Shown here piece by piece: positions 1-10,985 of a stretch of 64,000 nucleotides of DNA; the stretch's first letter is position 1, and every line of letters begins with the position of its first letter. The stretch comes from Anisus vortex (Eukaryota; Mollusca; Gastropoda; Planorbidae). The stretch lies in NCBI GenBank assembly GCA_949126835.1, contig OX421508.1:11777994-11841993 (forward strand), in the 5' to 3' direction. The notes under the pieces are model-generated. The model searched no databases. It saw only the letters and a program-made list of their open reading frames with translations, and was not told the DNA's origin. A program made the position numbers and the translations under genes.

Positions 1-2694
1 ACGTATGTACGTATGCACGCATGCACGTATGTACGTATGTACGTATGTACGTATGTACGTATGTACGAATGTACGAATGTACGTATGTACGTATGTACGT
101 ATGTACGTATGCACGCATGCACGTATGTACGTATGTACGTATGTACGTATGTACGTATGTACGTATGTACGTATGTACGTATGTACGTATGTACGTATGT
201 ACGTATGTACGTATGTACGTATGTACGTATGTACGTATGTACGTATGTACGTATGTACGTATGTACGTATGTACGTATGTACGCATGTACGTATGTACGC
301 ATGTACGTATGTACGCATGTACGCATGTACGCATGTACGTATGTACGTATGTACGTATGTACGCATGTACGCATGTACGCATGTACGCATGTACGTATGT
401 ACGCATGCACGCATGCACGTATGTACGTATGTACGTATGTACGTATTCACGCATGCACGTATGTACGCATGCACGCATGCACGTATACACGTATGCACGT
501 ATGTACGTATGTACGTATGTACGTATGTACGTATGTACGTATGTACGTATGTACGTATGTACGTATGTACGTATGTACGTATGTACGTATGTACGTATGT
601 ACGTATGTACGTATGTACGTATGTACGTATGTACGTATGTACGTATGTACGTATGTACGTATGTACGCTTGTACGTATGTACGCATGTACGTATGTACGC
701 ATGTACGTATGTACGTATTTACGTATGTACGTATACGCATGTACGTATGTACGTATGTACGTATGTACGCATGTACGCATGTACGTATGTACGTATGTAC
801 GTATGTACGTATGTACGTATGTACGTATGTACGCATGTACGTATGTACGTATGTACGTATGTACGTATGTACGCATGTACGCATGTACGTATGTACGTAT
901 GTACGTATGTACGTATGTACGTATGTACGCATGTACGCATGTACGTATGTACGCATGTACGTATGTACGCATGTACGCATGTACGCATGTACGTATGTAC
1001 GTATGTACGCATGTACGTATGTACGCATGCACGCATGTACGTATGTACGCATGTACGTATGTACGCATGTACGTATGTACGCATGTACGCATGCACGTAT
1101 GTACGCATGCACGCATGCACGCATGCACGTATGCACGTATGTACGTATGTACGTATGTACGCATGCACGTATGCACGTATATACGCATGTACGCATGTAC
1201 GCATGTACGCATGTACGTATGTACGCATGTACGTATGTACGCATGTACGCATGTACGCATGTACGTATGTACGCATGTACGTATGTACGCATGTACGCAT
1301 GCACGCATGTACGTATGTACGCATGTACGCATGTACGCATGTACGTATGTACGCATGTACGCATGCACGTATGTACGTATGTACGTATGTACGCATGCAC
1401 GCATGCACGCATGCACGTATGCACGTATGCACGTATGTACGTATGTACGCATGCACGTATGCACGTATGCACGTATGTACGTATGTACGTATGTACGTAT
1501 GTACGTATGTACCTATGTACGTATGTACGTATCTACGTATGTACGTATGTACGTATGTACGTATGTACGTATGTACGTATGTACGTATGTACGTATGTAC
1601 GTATGTACGTATGTACGTATGTACGTATGTACGTATGTACGTATGTACGTATGTACGTATGTACGTATGTACGTATGTACGTATGTACGTATGTACGTAT
1701 GTACGTATGTACGTATGTACGTATGTACGTATGTACGTATGTACGTATGTACGTATGTACGTATGTACGTATGTACGTATGTACGTATGTACGTATGTAC
1801 GTATGTACGTATGTACGTATGTACGTATGTACGTATGTACGTATGTACGTATGTACGTATGTACGTATGTACGTATGTACGTATGTACGTATGTACGTAT
1901 GTACGTATGTAAGTATGCAGGTATGTAGGTATGCAGGTATGTACCTATGTACGTATGTACGTATGTACGTATGTACGCATGTACGTATGTACGTGTGTAC
2001 GTATGTACGTATGTACGTATGTACGTATGTACGTATGTACGTATGTACGTATGTACGTATGTACGTATGTACGTATGTACGTATGTACGTATGTACGTAT
2101 GTACGTATGTACGTATGTACGTATGTACGTATGTACGTATGTACGTATGTACGTATGTACGTATGTACGTATGTACGTATGTACGTATGTACGTATGTAA
2201 GTATGCAGGTATGTAGGTATGCAGGTATGTACCTATGTACGTATGTACGTATGTACGTATGTACGCATGTACGTATGTACGTGTGTACGTATGTACGTAT
2301 GTACGTATGTACGTATGTACGTATGTACGTATGTACGTATGTACGTATGTACGTATGTACGTATGTACGTATGTACGTATGTACGTATGTGCGTATGTAC
2401 GTATGTACGTATGTACGTATGTACGTATGTACGTATGTACGTATGTACGTATGTACGTATGTACGTATGTACGTATGTACGTATGTACGTATGTACGTAT
2501 GTACGTATGTACGTATGTACGTATGTACGTATGTACGTATGTACGTATGTACGTATGTACGTATGTACGTATGTACGTATGTACGTATGTACGTATGTAC
2601 GTATGTACGTATGTACGTATGTACGTATGTACGTATGTACGTATGTACGTATGTACGTATGTACGTATGTACGTATGTACGTATGTACGTATGT
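1..2694. repeat. 2.7-kb ACGTATGT satellite/microsatellite array
   Basis: The 8-bp unit ACGTATGT repeats for about 337 units, and the array starts before the window edge. From about 290 to 1460 many units read ACGCATGT, ACGTATGC or ACGCATGC. From about 1480 to 2694 the unit is nearly pure. Eight bases and three-base codons give a 24-bp peptide period (MYVCTYVR on plus, TYVHTYIR on minus) with no stop codon in any frame, so the six-frame ORFs of up to 897 codons are artefacts. Unit and common variants all keep strict purine-pyrimidine alternation. The array abuts the 3' end of the LINE at 2695. Confidence 0.97.
1911..2486. repeat. 288-bp higher-order duplication inside the satellite
   Basis: A distinctive irregular stretch starting AAGTATGCAGGTATGTAGG at 1911 recurs at 2199, exactly 288 bp (36 units) later. 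It is followed in both copies by the same ACC, ACGC and GTGT variants. This shows segmental duplication or unequal exchange within the array. A private GCGTATG variant near 2391 is only in the second copy. Confidence 0.9.
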
Positions 2695-2702
2695 GACTTG
2701 AC

Positions 2703-4640
2703 TTAATCCTGTATATCCCCATAGGAGCATAGGGCAGCAACTACACTTTTCCATCGGTCTCGGTCTTGGGAGGCTTCCTTTATTTGTGTCCATGTGAGGC
2801 CAACAGCCTTTGCCTCACCTACGACCAAGCTCTTCCAAGTTTGTCTGGGTCTGCCTACTTTCCTTTTGCCCTGGGGGTTCCAGTCAAGTGCTTGTCTTGC
2901 TACATTGTCTTCTGTTCTTCTTAATGTGTGACCAATCCACTTCCATCTACGGCTTTTGATGCTTTTGTCGATGGGTTTTTGTGCGGTCTTTTCCCATAGT
3001 TTGACGCATGAAATGGTTTCCGGCCATCGAATTTTCAGCATGCGCCTCAGGCATCTGTTAACAAAAGTCTGGAGTCTGCTTGTATTTGCCTTAGTAACTC
3101 TCCAGGTCTCTGAGCCGTATAGGAGGACTGCCTTAACATTTGTGTTAAATAGTCTTACTTTGTTCTTTAAGGACAGCGCACTTGAGCTCAACATGGGGCG
3201 CAGGGCATTGAAAGCAAGCCTGGCCTTGTTGATCCTGCTCTTTATGTCTTCATCTGTTCCTCCATCTCTACTCATCACACTTCCCGGGTAAACAAATTTG
3301 TCTGTGTCTATTATTTCTTTATCATCTAGCTGTCCTGTTCATTATTTATCCTCATGACTTCTGTTTTCCTTTTATTTATTTTTAGGCCAACCTTTCTCGC
3401 CTCTTCGGACAGTCGGTTTAGCTTAGATTGTGTGTCTTGCTGTATGTGTGAGAGGAGGGCGACATCGTCTGCAAAGTCCAAGTCTTCTAGCTTCTTTGTG
3501 AAAGTCCACTGAATGCCTGTGCTGTTTCCCGAGGTTGTCTTATTCATGATCCAGTCTATTACAATTAAAAAGATCAGCGGTGACAGCATGCAGCCTTGGC
3601 GCACACCGGTCTTCACAGCAAATGGACTGGTTAGCTTTCCTTTATGGATGACTTGGTAGCAACAGTCTTCATATAGTTTCTTGGTGATGTTGATGAATTT
3701 TGTTGGGATGCCATAGTAGTTCATTAACTTCCAGATGGTTTCTCTATCCACACTGTCGAAAGCCTTTTCAAAGTCTACAAACGTCATGTACAAGGGAGAT
3801 TGCCATTCTAAAGATTGTTCAATGATTATCCGCAAAGTGGCAATGTGGTCAGTACATGATCGGCCTTGTCGAAAACCTGCTTGTTCTGGCCTAAGTTTTA
3901 CATCTGGGGCTTCCTTCAACCTCTCTAAGATAATCCTGGTCAGGACTTTGCCTGGAACCGATAGAAGCATTATTCCTCTCCAGTTGCTGCATACAGAGAG
4001 ATCACCTTTCTTCGGTAGCTTGACCATGTAGCCTAGTTTCCATTCATGTGGCACTTGTTCCTCTTCCCAAATTTTTGTAGTAGTGGCTGGAGCATCTCTG
4101 CTGATACTGCTGGGTCTGCTTTTAGTGCCTCTGGTGGGATGCCATCTGGTCCAGCCGCCTTACCGTTTTTGATAGAATGGATGGCTTTGACGATTACTGC
4201 CTTAGAAGGAGGACCTGTGTTGACATTGAGAGGCTCACTTTCTGGTGGGATGTCTGGGGGAGATAGTGGTGGGGGTCGGTTAAGTACCTCCTTAAAGTGT
4301 TGGACCCACCTATCTCTCTGTCCTACATGGCTTGTTATGACCTTGCCATTACTGTCCTTGACTGGTTTGTTGGGATTGGAACTTTTGCCAGACAGAGTTC
4401 TTGTTATTTCATACAATCTTTTCATGTTTCCTTGTCCAGCTGCTGTTTCTGCCTCTTCTGTCATTTCATGAATGAAACGCCTTTTATCTTCTCTTGCACT
4501 CTTCTTCACTGTGCGGTTGGTTTCCCAATATTGTCTTCTCAAGTTTTCTTTGTCTTCTTCACTATGGCATTGGTTTATTTTCTGTTTAATCTCTCTTCTA
4601 GCCTCTATCTTGTTCCATGTCTCTGGTGTTATCCATGCTT
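2703..4640 (-). pseudogene. LINE reverse transcriptase and C-terminal domain, broken
   Basis: Three minus-strand ORF pieces (4542-4033, 4054-3326, 3278-2703) carry one RT. The first has the linker plus KNGKAAGPDGIPPEAL. The second has the fingers and palm: PKKGDLSVCSNWRGI, AGFRQGRSCTDHI, FVDFEKAFDSVDR, GVRQGCMLSPLIF and the catalytic FADDVALLSH. The third has the thumb and C-terminal part with YGSETW and RRWKWIGHTLRR. A frameshift joins the first two near 4040 and another separates the last near 3300. The plus-strand ORFs here are shadows. Confidence 0.92.
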
Positions 4641-4648
4641 TTTGATCT

Positions 4649-5275
4649 TGTTATGGACGTCTCTATGATGACTATTATTACGACTCGTTAAATCGGATTC
4701 AATGAATATAGTTGTATCTTTATTAGAAGTCTCTAGATTCTGCTAATCTGTAGCCCAAGCTAGGGGTTCCTTGACTGACAGGTCTATGCAGTAATGTAGT
4801 TATATTCGTGATAATTATCTTCAACACCTTTCTCAACAATGATAGATCAAACAACTCCAGTTGTTGAATAAACAATTTTATTTAAATTGTAGACTCAATA
4901 TAAACGATCAATAAATGCATCAACGGATGGCAACATAAGTATTTCAAAATAAATGGCATATAATATACAAGTATTAATATAGCGACTTCACACTACAAAC
5001 TTTCAAACTGAACTAACTTTAAGGAGGTGGGGACTTTTCAAAGAAAACTATCATCGAAGATTCTACAGGGTCTTAATACGCATTTTAACCTATTTCCTTA
5101 TAGAATACTACGATCCAGAATTATCCTCCAATTTCCACGGGGTTGGACGAATTATTTTATTTAAACTGCCCTCAGGGCACAAAGGTCAAACCTTGGTCGC
5201 CTTGGACTCTGATACGCACTTGTTAAGAGGTCAATGCCTTACTACGTCATTCATTTATGACCGATATTCGTAACA
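4649..5275 (-). repeat. 3' LTR
   Basis: 627-bp LTR, TGTTATGG to CGTAACA in plus orientation. It is identical to the other LTR except for five substitutions. A polypurine tract lies directly inside it. Confidence 0.95.
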
Positions 5276-5292
5276 ACCCCACCCTTCAAAAG
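5276..5292 (-). other. Polypurine tract
   Basis: On the minus strand the bases just upstream of the 3' LTR read GAAGGGTGGGGT, a purine run in the position used to prime plus-strand DNA synthesis. Confidence 0.75.
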
Positions 5293-7561
5293 TTTTATAA
5301 TTATTTCTTTTACATTTTAACAATACTAAAAATGTTAATTTTAAGGAATAATTATAAAAGAAAATATTCCGGGGAAAACAATACAGTTCAATTGGCTATC
5401 CCAATAATTCAATCGAACTGATAACAATAACATATAATATATGCAATATAAGTTAATCTTATCAAATGCCTTAACTACAGTCATTCAATCATTCAATTTT
5501 AATTTTAAAAAATGGACAATTAAATTGTTTATCTAAATCTTGTATACAAGAAAAATACATAGGGTTAAATATTATACAATTTAATAATTTCCATTCCATT
5601 AACATTCCACGTTAATAAAAAAACTCTCTCGTCCATTTAATTATAAACTAATATCTTTTAAAATTGGTAATTATACAACAAAAGAAAAAATCACTTAATG
5701 TCTATTCAGACACGACTTATTTTTCATAAGGAGAAAAACCGCTGTTATAAACACATACTAGACCTGACCTAATTACACGTTACAAAAATTATTGCTCGTG
5801 TAGACAGTATTTTTTTCCAGCCTGTAGGCTTGGACAACATTAGACAACTGTCTGTGGCGAGACAACAGATTTCTAGGTCAGTATTATTTTTTCTTTCTCT
5901 CTCTATTCTTTGGTTTTCACTCTCTCATTCCCAATTGATTCTAACAATGTTGACATGGCTATGCAAATTTTTACCTAATTACCGCTTTAGGTCAGAAATC
6001 TCTACGCTCTTAAAAAGTTATCTTGACTAAATGAGCATTATTTAACAACCATTATCTCAAAATTACATTCATTTATGTTATTATTTTAAGAAAATGAAAC
6101 ATGGTCTGTTCACGAATTAAAATAGTTTATAGACAATTTCATTCAAAATATTTCAATCTTTCATTTTACCATGACCTTTCTACGTCATTATTTTCTTTTT
6201 AAAAGAGTTCACAGCAGTTTAAAATTGAAACATTCTATCTTTCATTCAGACATGGATTTACCTAAACAAATTGGTTAATTTACTTAATTAACTATCAATT
6301 AAAGCAAGTTATCATCTTCATACAATCTTAGTACTAAACAGTAAGTACTTATTTTCTTTAGATTACATTAAAGACATTTCAAATACAATATTATTGAGTA
6401 CAAAATTTTAAAGAGCATAGACTATATTTTTTTCAGACAGAAATCAATGTAACAATTTATGTACAACACAAACTGCTGGTTTGACTGGTGTGGTAAAACA
6501 TTCCATTTCCAATCTTTTCAGTGGGGTACATTGCTCTTTCCATTTTCCACAAAAGGTTTTATTTATTAGGTTCTAGGTTCCTGTTACTTTCACAGTGTTC
6601 AGGTCTACCCAGTCTTTTGATTGTCAGTACAATTCATTCAATCTATTTTAACTAATACAGAATAAAAAATAGATTAGTTTTACAATCTTGACATGAAATC
6701 CTTAATTAATAATACATTTGTTGAACATTGGTATGTCAACATTATAAATTCTCAACCATGAATTCTCAATCATTCTGGTTTACATTGTCAAGTCAGTGGC
6801 ACATATCCTAAGTTTATACAAAACAAGGATAAGTTTTATATTAGTTTCACTTCTGATCTGCTTTCCATGTAACAGTATCCTAAAAGTGAAAAATCATATA
6901 TAATACAATTCTTGGAATTCTTGTTAGTCATAGTTCTGTCTTGCTGCAACTATTTTTACCCTACATTATCATACATTCAATGATAATATAATAAATGAAT
7001 AAATTCACATAGAAGAAATTTGCATCCTGACTCAGTGCAATTATTTCAACAACAGTACATGATAAAATAATTTTCCATAGTACAATCATAAAACATTTCT
7101 CAATACTTTAGTGATAGAAAAATTCTCTTTTCTTAATATCATTTACATCTTTTTCAATCAAATTATCCCCTCTGTCAAATGTTTCAATTATCATTTCCAG
7201 AGTTTCTCAAACATATCTTATAATCAGTCCACATTTATAATGTCCTCTGATTTAGAAACCAATTCTGCGGATAAAACTGATCTTTTTCTCTTATAGCAAT
7301 TATTTTAAATGCTCAACCTAACAAGTTTGTTTAGAAATATCACACTATAATGATATTTACTCTAACAATACTTTTACTCAGTCCTTTTTCATCACAAGTA
7401 AGGGATTTAGTTTTAAAATAGTAAGTTTGGTAACTAACTATCAGTGAATTTGTCATTCAATTCATCCTGTACTCCAGGCATGAATTTTACAATTAAGAGT
7501 AACAATGTTAACAACATCAAGCTTATTCCAATTGTTTTCAGAAGGTAAGGCTTTATCATTT
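5293..7561. other. Long AT-rich internal region of the LTR element without coding sequence
   Basis: About 2.3 kb between the 3' LTR and the end of the polyprotein ORF. Only short AT-rich chance ORFs are present on either strand. This is where reverse transcriptase and RNase H would be expected in an element with integrase before RT, but no RT motif can be read. Confidence 0.7.
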
Positions 7562-10144
7562 TCAAATGATATAAAATTTTGCCTTTCTTTCATCACACAA
7601 CAATGGCATCTGCATGTGAGCAGTGTACAATTTTTTTCTAACAAAAACAGTTATGTCAGACAAATATTTTATGTACTTATCTAGGTACTTGATCAGCCCA
7701 AGGAGATCCAATTCGGTCTGCCATTCCTCTCGAAGTAGTTTGAGTGGTCCTCGGACAGTGGGTCCAAAGATTGGTCCATAGGCTCCTTGACTTTCCGGAT
7801 AGGATTCAGTTGACATCTCATGCTTCAGGCATAAGTTCATTAGGACTGGATTGAAGAGTTCCGGGGCGAAGTTGGTCCCTCGATCTGTCGGTATGGATTG
7901 TGGTAACCCATAGCTTTTGATAGTTTCGGTCCAGCTCTCAGCACTCGTTTCTTCAGTGATGCTCCTCCAATCTTCATCTGTACCGGCAACTGCAGGTTTG
8001 CATTGTTGTTTGAGCATGCTATGGTCTATATGTTCATAGACATTATTTGTAGTAGTCTCTTTCTCGTCGACAGCTTTCTCGTGTAGCTGTAGCAACTTTG
8101 GGTCTACTTTCTGCTCAGCAATCAATTCATTTTGCGATGACTTCTTTGATTGTTCATTTCCTTTCGGACAATCTTCAATCATGGAGAAAATAGTAGTATC
8201 AAGTTCCACTTCTTCTTCCTCTTTCTTCTCTCGTGGGAGAATTTCTTCTTTCTTTTTCTTTTCTTGTAAGAGAATTTCTTCTTTCTTTTTATGTGGTGTC
8301 ATACCCTTTATGACATCACCTACAGGATAAAGTTCTTTTTCTTTTCCTGTCTCCACAATAGGACTAGGGTCTGGATTTTCCTTCACAATCAGTTCAGGTC
8401 TCACCCTCCCTTTCGCCAAATCATTTGCTAGGATAACAGATATGCCCTCAACAGGAAGTTTTGATATTACTCCAACTGTTACATATCCTGTCACCAAGTC
8501 AGATGAGAGGTATATCCTATGTAGAGGTATTTCTTCTTTCCATTCAAAACCTCTCAATAGGACAGTCTGTCCTGTCAATGTATTATCATTCAATGGTAAT
8601 ACATCTTTAAGCAGCAGGGTTAATGATGCTCCTGTGTCTCGTAATATGTTTACGGACTTCAGTGGTCCTTCCTTTTGTAAGGCCACACAACCTTCACTAA
8701 TGAACGGTTGAAAACTGCACAGGGTCTCTGTGTCAATTTTATTCTTCCCTTGACCATGACTTTCGGGTGTTGTTTCATCTTTCGATGACTTCAGACTCTT
8801 GTTCGAGTCAAAAATACTTTGGTCTACTTTTTCGTCTCTGTGGACTTGGACAATTAACCCAATTGTAGCCATTCTGTATTTATAAGCAGGATATCCATCC
8901 TTATTTTCTTCAGTTGTAGATTTCTCTACCTTCTGACTTTTGCTCTCAGGCAATTCCACCCTCAGTGTTTCTGGTTTAGAAGAATCTTTCTTCGAATTCA
9001 GTTCGTTTGTATTTTCGCTTCCTTGTACATTCTGTATTGGGGTATGGCTAAAACACAGCACCACTTTATTAGGTCTTTTGTCGCTTCTTATGCTCCAACA
9101 GTCTTCTATGCTATGTCCTACTCTTTTACAAAAAGTACATTGGACGTTTTTGTTGACAGGTTTCTTATTAACATCATTTTGTTTCACGAAATGCTCTTTT
9201 TCACGATGTTTTTGTGGTGTGTTTTCTGCTGGCCGTTGTGACCTATTAAAATTCTTTTCACCAACGGTTCTATGACACAGTGTGTATTGTTCCGCTAAAT
9301 CAGCAGCCTTATGTGGGTCAGTGATGTCACGCTCGGATAAATACATTCTTACATCCGGCCTCACTTTGTTAATAAAATCTTCTAAAAGAATGATATCTTT
9401 CATTTCTTTTAATGTGGAGATATTTCTAGATTTTATCCACTGATCCATTAACTTTTCTTCTGCTCGAAGGAAGTCTAAGTGTGTTTGGTAAGGGGACATT
9501 GTGTACTGACGGAACCTTTTCCGATAACTTTCCGGTATCTGGTTATAGGCTTTAAGTACAGTGTCTTTAATGACTTCATAATCATTTAATTGTTCCTGTT
9601 TTAACAATAGAACACAATCTCTTGCCCTTCCTTGAGTAAAAGCTGTTCTGACTAATATTCCCCATTTATCTTCTGGGAACTTAAAATCTCTGCAAGAAAT
9701 CTCAAAGGTCTGGAAGAAATTAGCTATTTCACTTTCTTTATCAATGTCGGTAGGGACTAGCTTTTTCCATCTGGCTATCTCTACATCATTATGAGATTCT
9801 TTTTTAGTAGCTCCTATCTTTGCTAGTTCTATTCTTTCCTGACTTTCTATTTCTAGACGTCTTTGTTCCATCTCCAGACGTTTTTCTTCTATGTCCATCC
9901 GTTTCATTTCTAACTGAAACCGTAACAGTTCAGACATCTGACCTTCAACATGATATCCCTCCGCGCTTGATTCTACTTTCATTTTTCCACTCGCAATCAA
10001 CACATCTTTTATCTGCTGTGTCAACACAATTCTGGATGGTGTAGTCTCAGTAACTTCTATCTTCAAGATCTCAGCGATCTCTTTTAACTTCTTTATTGAT
10101 AAAGTTTTCAGAACTTCTTCTTCTGGATTTTCAATAAATTCCAT
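7562..10144 (-). CDS. Gag-protease-integrase fragment polyprotein
   Basis: A single 860-codon ORF, the longest believable one in the window. Residues about 1-60 look like a small SAP/Rho-like helical N-terminus. About 70-115 is a charged coiled coil. About 120-300 is a SCAN-like gag capsid (FPEDKWGILVRTAFTQGRA, then YRKRFRQYTMS and LLEDFINKVRPDVRMYL). At about 340 there is a CCHC zinc knuckle CTFCKRVGHSIEDC. At about 520 comes the retropepsin active-site region LRDTGASLTLLL, followed by a K/E-rich linker. About 740-800 is the later part of a DDE integrase core (PTDRGTNFAPELF, ESYPESQGA). Reverse transcriptase, RNase H and the start of integrase are missing. It acts in virus-like particle assembly and integration; whether the integrase piece works is doubtful. 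The start is the first ATG after the leader at 10144. Confidence 0.88.
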   Translation of the reverse strand: MEFIENPEEEVLKTLSIKKLKEIAEILKIEVTETTPSRIVLTQQIKDVLIASGKMKVESSAEGYHVEGQMSELLRFQLEMKRMDIEEKRLEMEQRRLEIESQERIELAKIGATKKESHNDVEIARWKKLVPTDIDKESEIANFFQTFEISCRDFKFPEDKWGILVRTAFTQGRARDCVLLLKQEQLNDYEVIKDTVLKAYNQIPESYRKRFRQYTMSPYQTHLDFLRAEEKLMDQWIKSRNISTLKEMKDIILLEDFINKVRPDVRMYLSERDITDPHKAADLAEQYTLCHRTVGEKNFNRSQRPAENTPQKHREKEHFVKQNDVNKKPVNKNVQCTFCKRVGHSIEDCWSIRSDKRPNKVVLCFSHTPIQNVQGSENTNELNSKKDSSKPETLRVELPESKSQKVEKSTTEENKDGYPAYKYRMATIGLIVQVHRDEKVDQSIFDSNKSLKSSKDETTPESHGQGKNKIDTETLCSFQPFISEGCVALQKEGPLKSVNILRDTGASLTLLLKDVLPLNDNTLTGQTVLLRGFEWKEEIPLHRIYLSSDLVTGYVTVGVISKLPVEGISVILANDLAKGRVRPELIVKENPDPSPIVETGKEKELYPVGDVIKGMTPHKKKEEILLQEKKKKEEILPREKKEEEEVELDTTIFSMIEDCPKGNEQSKKSSQNELIAEQKVDPKLLQLHEKAVDEKETTTNNVYEHIDHSMLKQQCKPAVAGTDEDWRSITEETSAESWTETIKSYGLPQSIPTDRGTNFAPELFNPVLMNLCLKHEMSTESYPESQGAYGPIFGPTVRGPLKLLREEWQTELDLLGLIKYLDKYIKYLSDITVFVRKKLYTAHMQMPLLCDERKAKFYII

Positions 10145-10295
10145 TCTTTAGTTAAAAGATTTTTAAAATTGTAAATTTCCAACTTACGTTTTTCCAATCG
10201 GAAGAATAATTTCAGCGTTTATAGGCTTGCTCAGTAGGTCACTGCTCCAACACACAACACAACACAACTTGAATATATGCTTCACTATACAAATA

Positions 10296-10316
10296 TATCG
10301 GACGAAGCCCTCAAAT
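10296..10316 (-). other. Putative primer binding site
   Basis: Directly after the 5' LTR the minus strand reads TTTGAGGGCTTCGTCCGAT. It resembles a proline-tRNA primer site (GGGCTCGTCCGGGAT type) with an extra T and end mismatches. The proline assignment is tentative. Confidence 0.45.
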
Positions 10317-10943
10317 TGTTATGGACGTCTCTATGATGACTATTATTACGACTCGTTAAATCGGATTCAATGAATATAGTTATATCTTTATTAGAAGTCT
10401 CTAGATTCTGCTAATCTGTAGCCCAAGCTAGGGGTTCCTTGACTGACAGGTCTATGCAGTAATGTAGTTATATTCGTGATAATTATCTTCAACACCTTTC
10501 TCAACAATGATAGATCAAACAATTCCAGTTGTTGAATAAACAATTTTATTTAAATTGTAGACTCAATATAAACGATCAATAAATGCATCAACGGATGGCA
10601 ACATAAGTATTTCAAAATAAATGGCATATAATATACAAGTATTAATATAGCGACTTCACACTACAAACTTTCAAACTGAACTAACTTTAAGGAGGTGGGG
10701 ACTTTTCAAATAAAACTATCATCGAAGATTCTACAGGGTCTTAATACGCATTTTAACCTCTTTCCTTATAGAATACTACGATCCAGAATTATCCTCCAAT
10801 TTCCACGGGGTTGGACGAATTATTTTATTTAAACTGCCCTCAGGGCACAAAGGTCAAACCTTGGTCGCCTTGGACTCTGATACGCACTTGTTAAGAGGTC
10901 AATGCCTTACTACGTCATTCATTTATGACAGATATTCGTAACA
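10317..10943 (-). repeat. 5' LTR
   Basis: 627-bp LTR matching 4649-5275. On the minus strand it should contain the promoter and the start of the genomic RNA. The putative primer binding site lies directly inside it (10316 downward). Confidence 0.95.
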
Positions 10944-10985
10944 ATCTCTTTTCCTCTTCCCTAAGATCTCGGTGCATGTTGTTTT

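Larger units (their letters stand above)
4649..10943 (-). mobile_element. LTR retrotransposon, RT-less, inserted in the LINE
   Basis: This is a complete insertion of 6,295 bp. Both LTRs are 627 bp, begin TGTTA and end TAACA, and a 4-bp target duplication ATCT flanks it (4645-4648 and 10944-10947). The coding strand is minus, so 10317-10943 is the 5' LTR and 4649-5275 the 3' LTR. I count five differences between the LTRs (about 0.8%), so the insertion is young. It encodes a gag-protease-integrase-fragment polyprotein but no visible reverse transcriptase or RNase H. It is probably non-autonomous and Ty3/Gypsy-related by gag and protease type. Confidence 0.95.

Noticed and set aside
5..2706. Several ORFs of 89-897 codons encoding MYVCTYVR or TYVHTYIR repeats on both strands
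   Set aside because: All are generated by the stop-free 8-bp repeat in every frame; no start, splice or composition evidence for a protein.
2956..4668. Plus-strand ORFs over the LINE
   Set aside because: They are antisense to clear RT domains on the minus strand.
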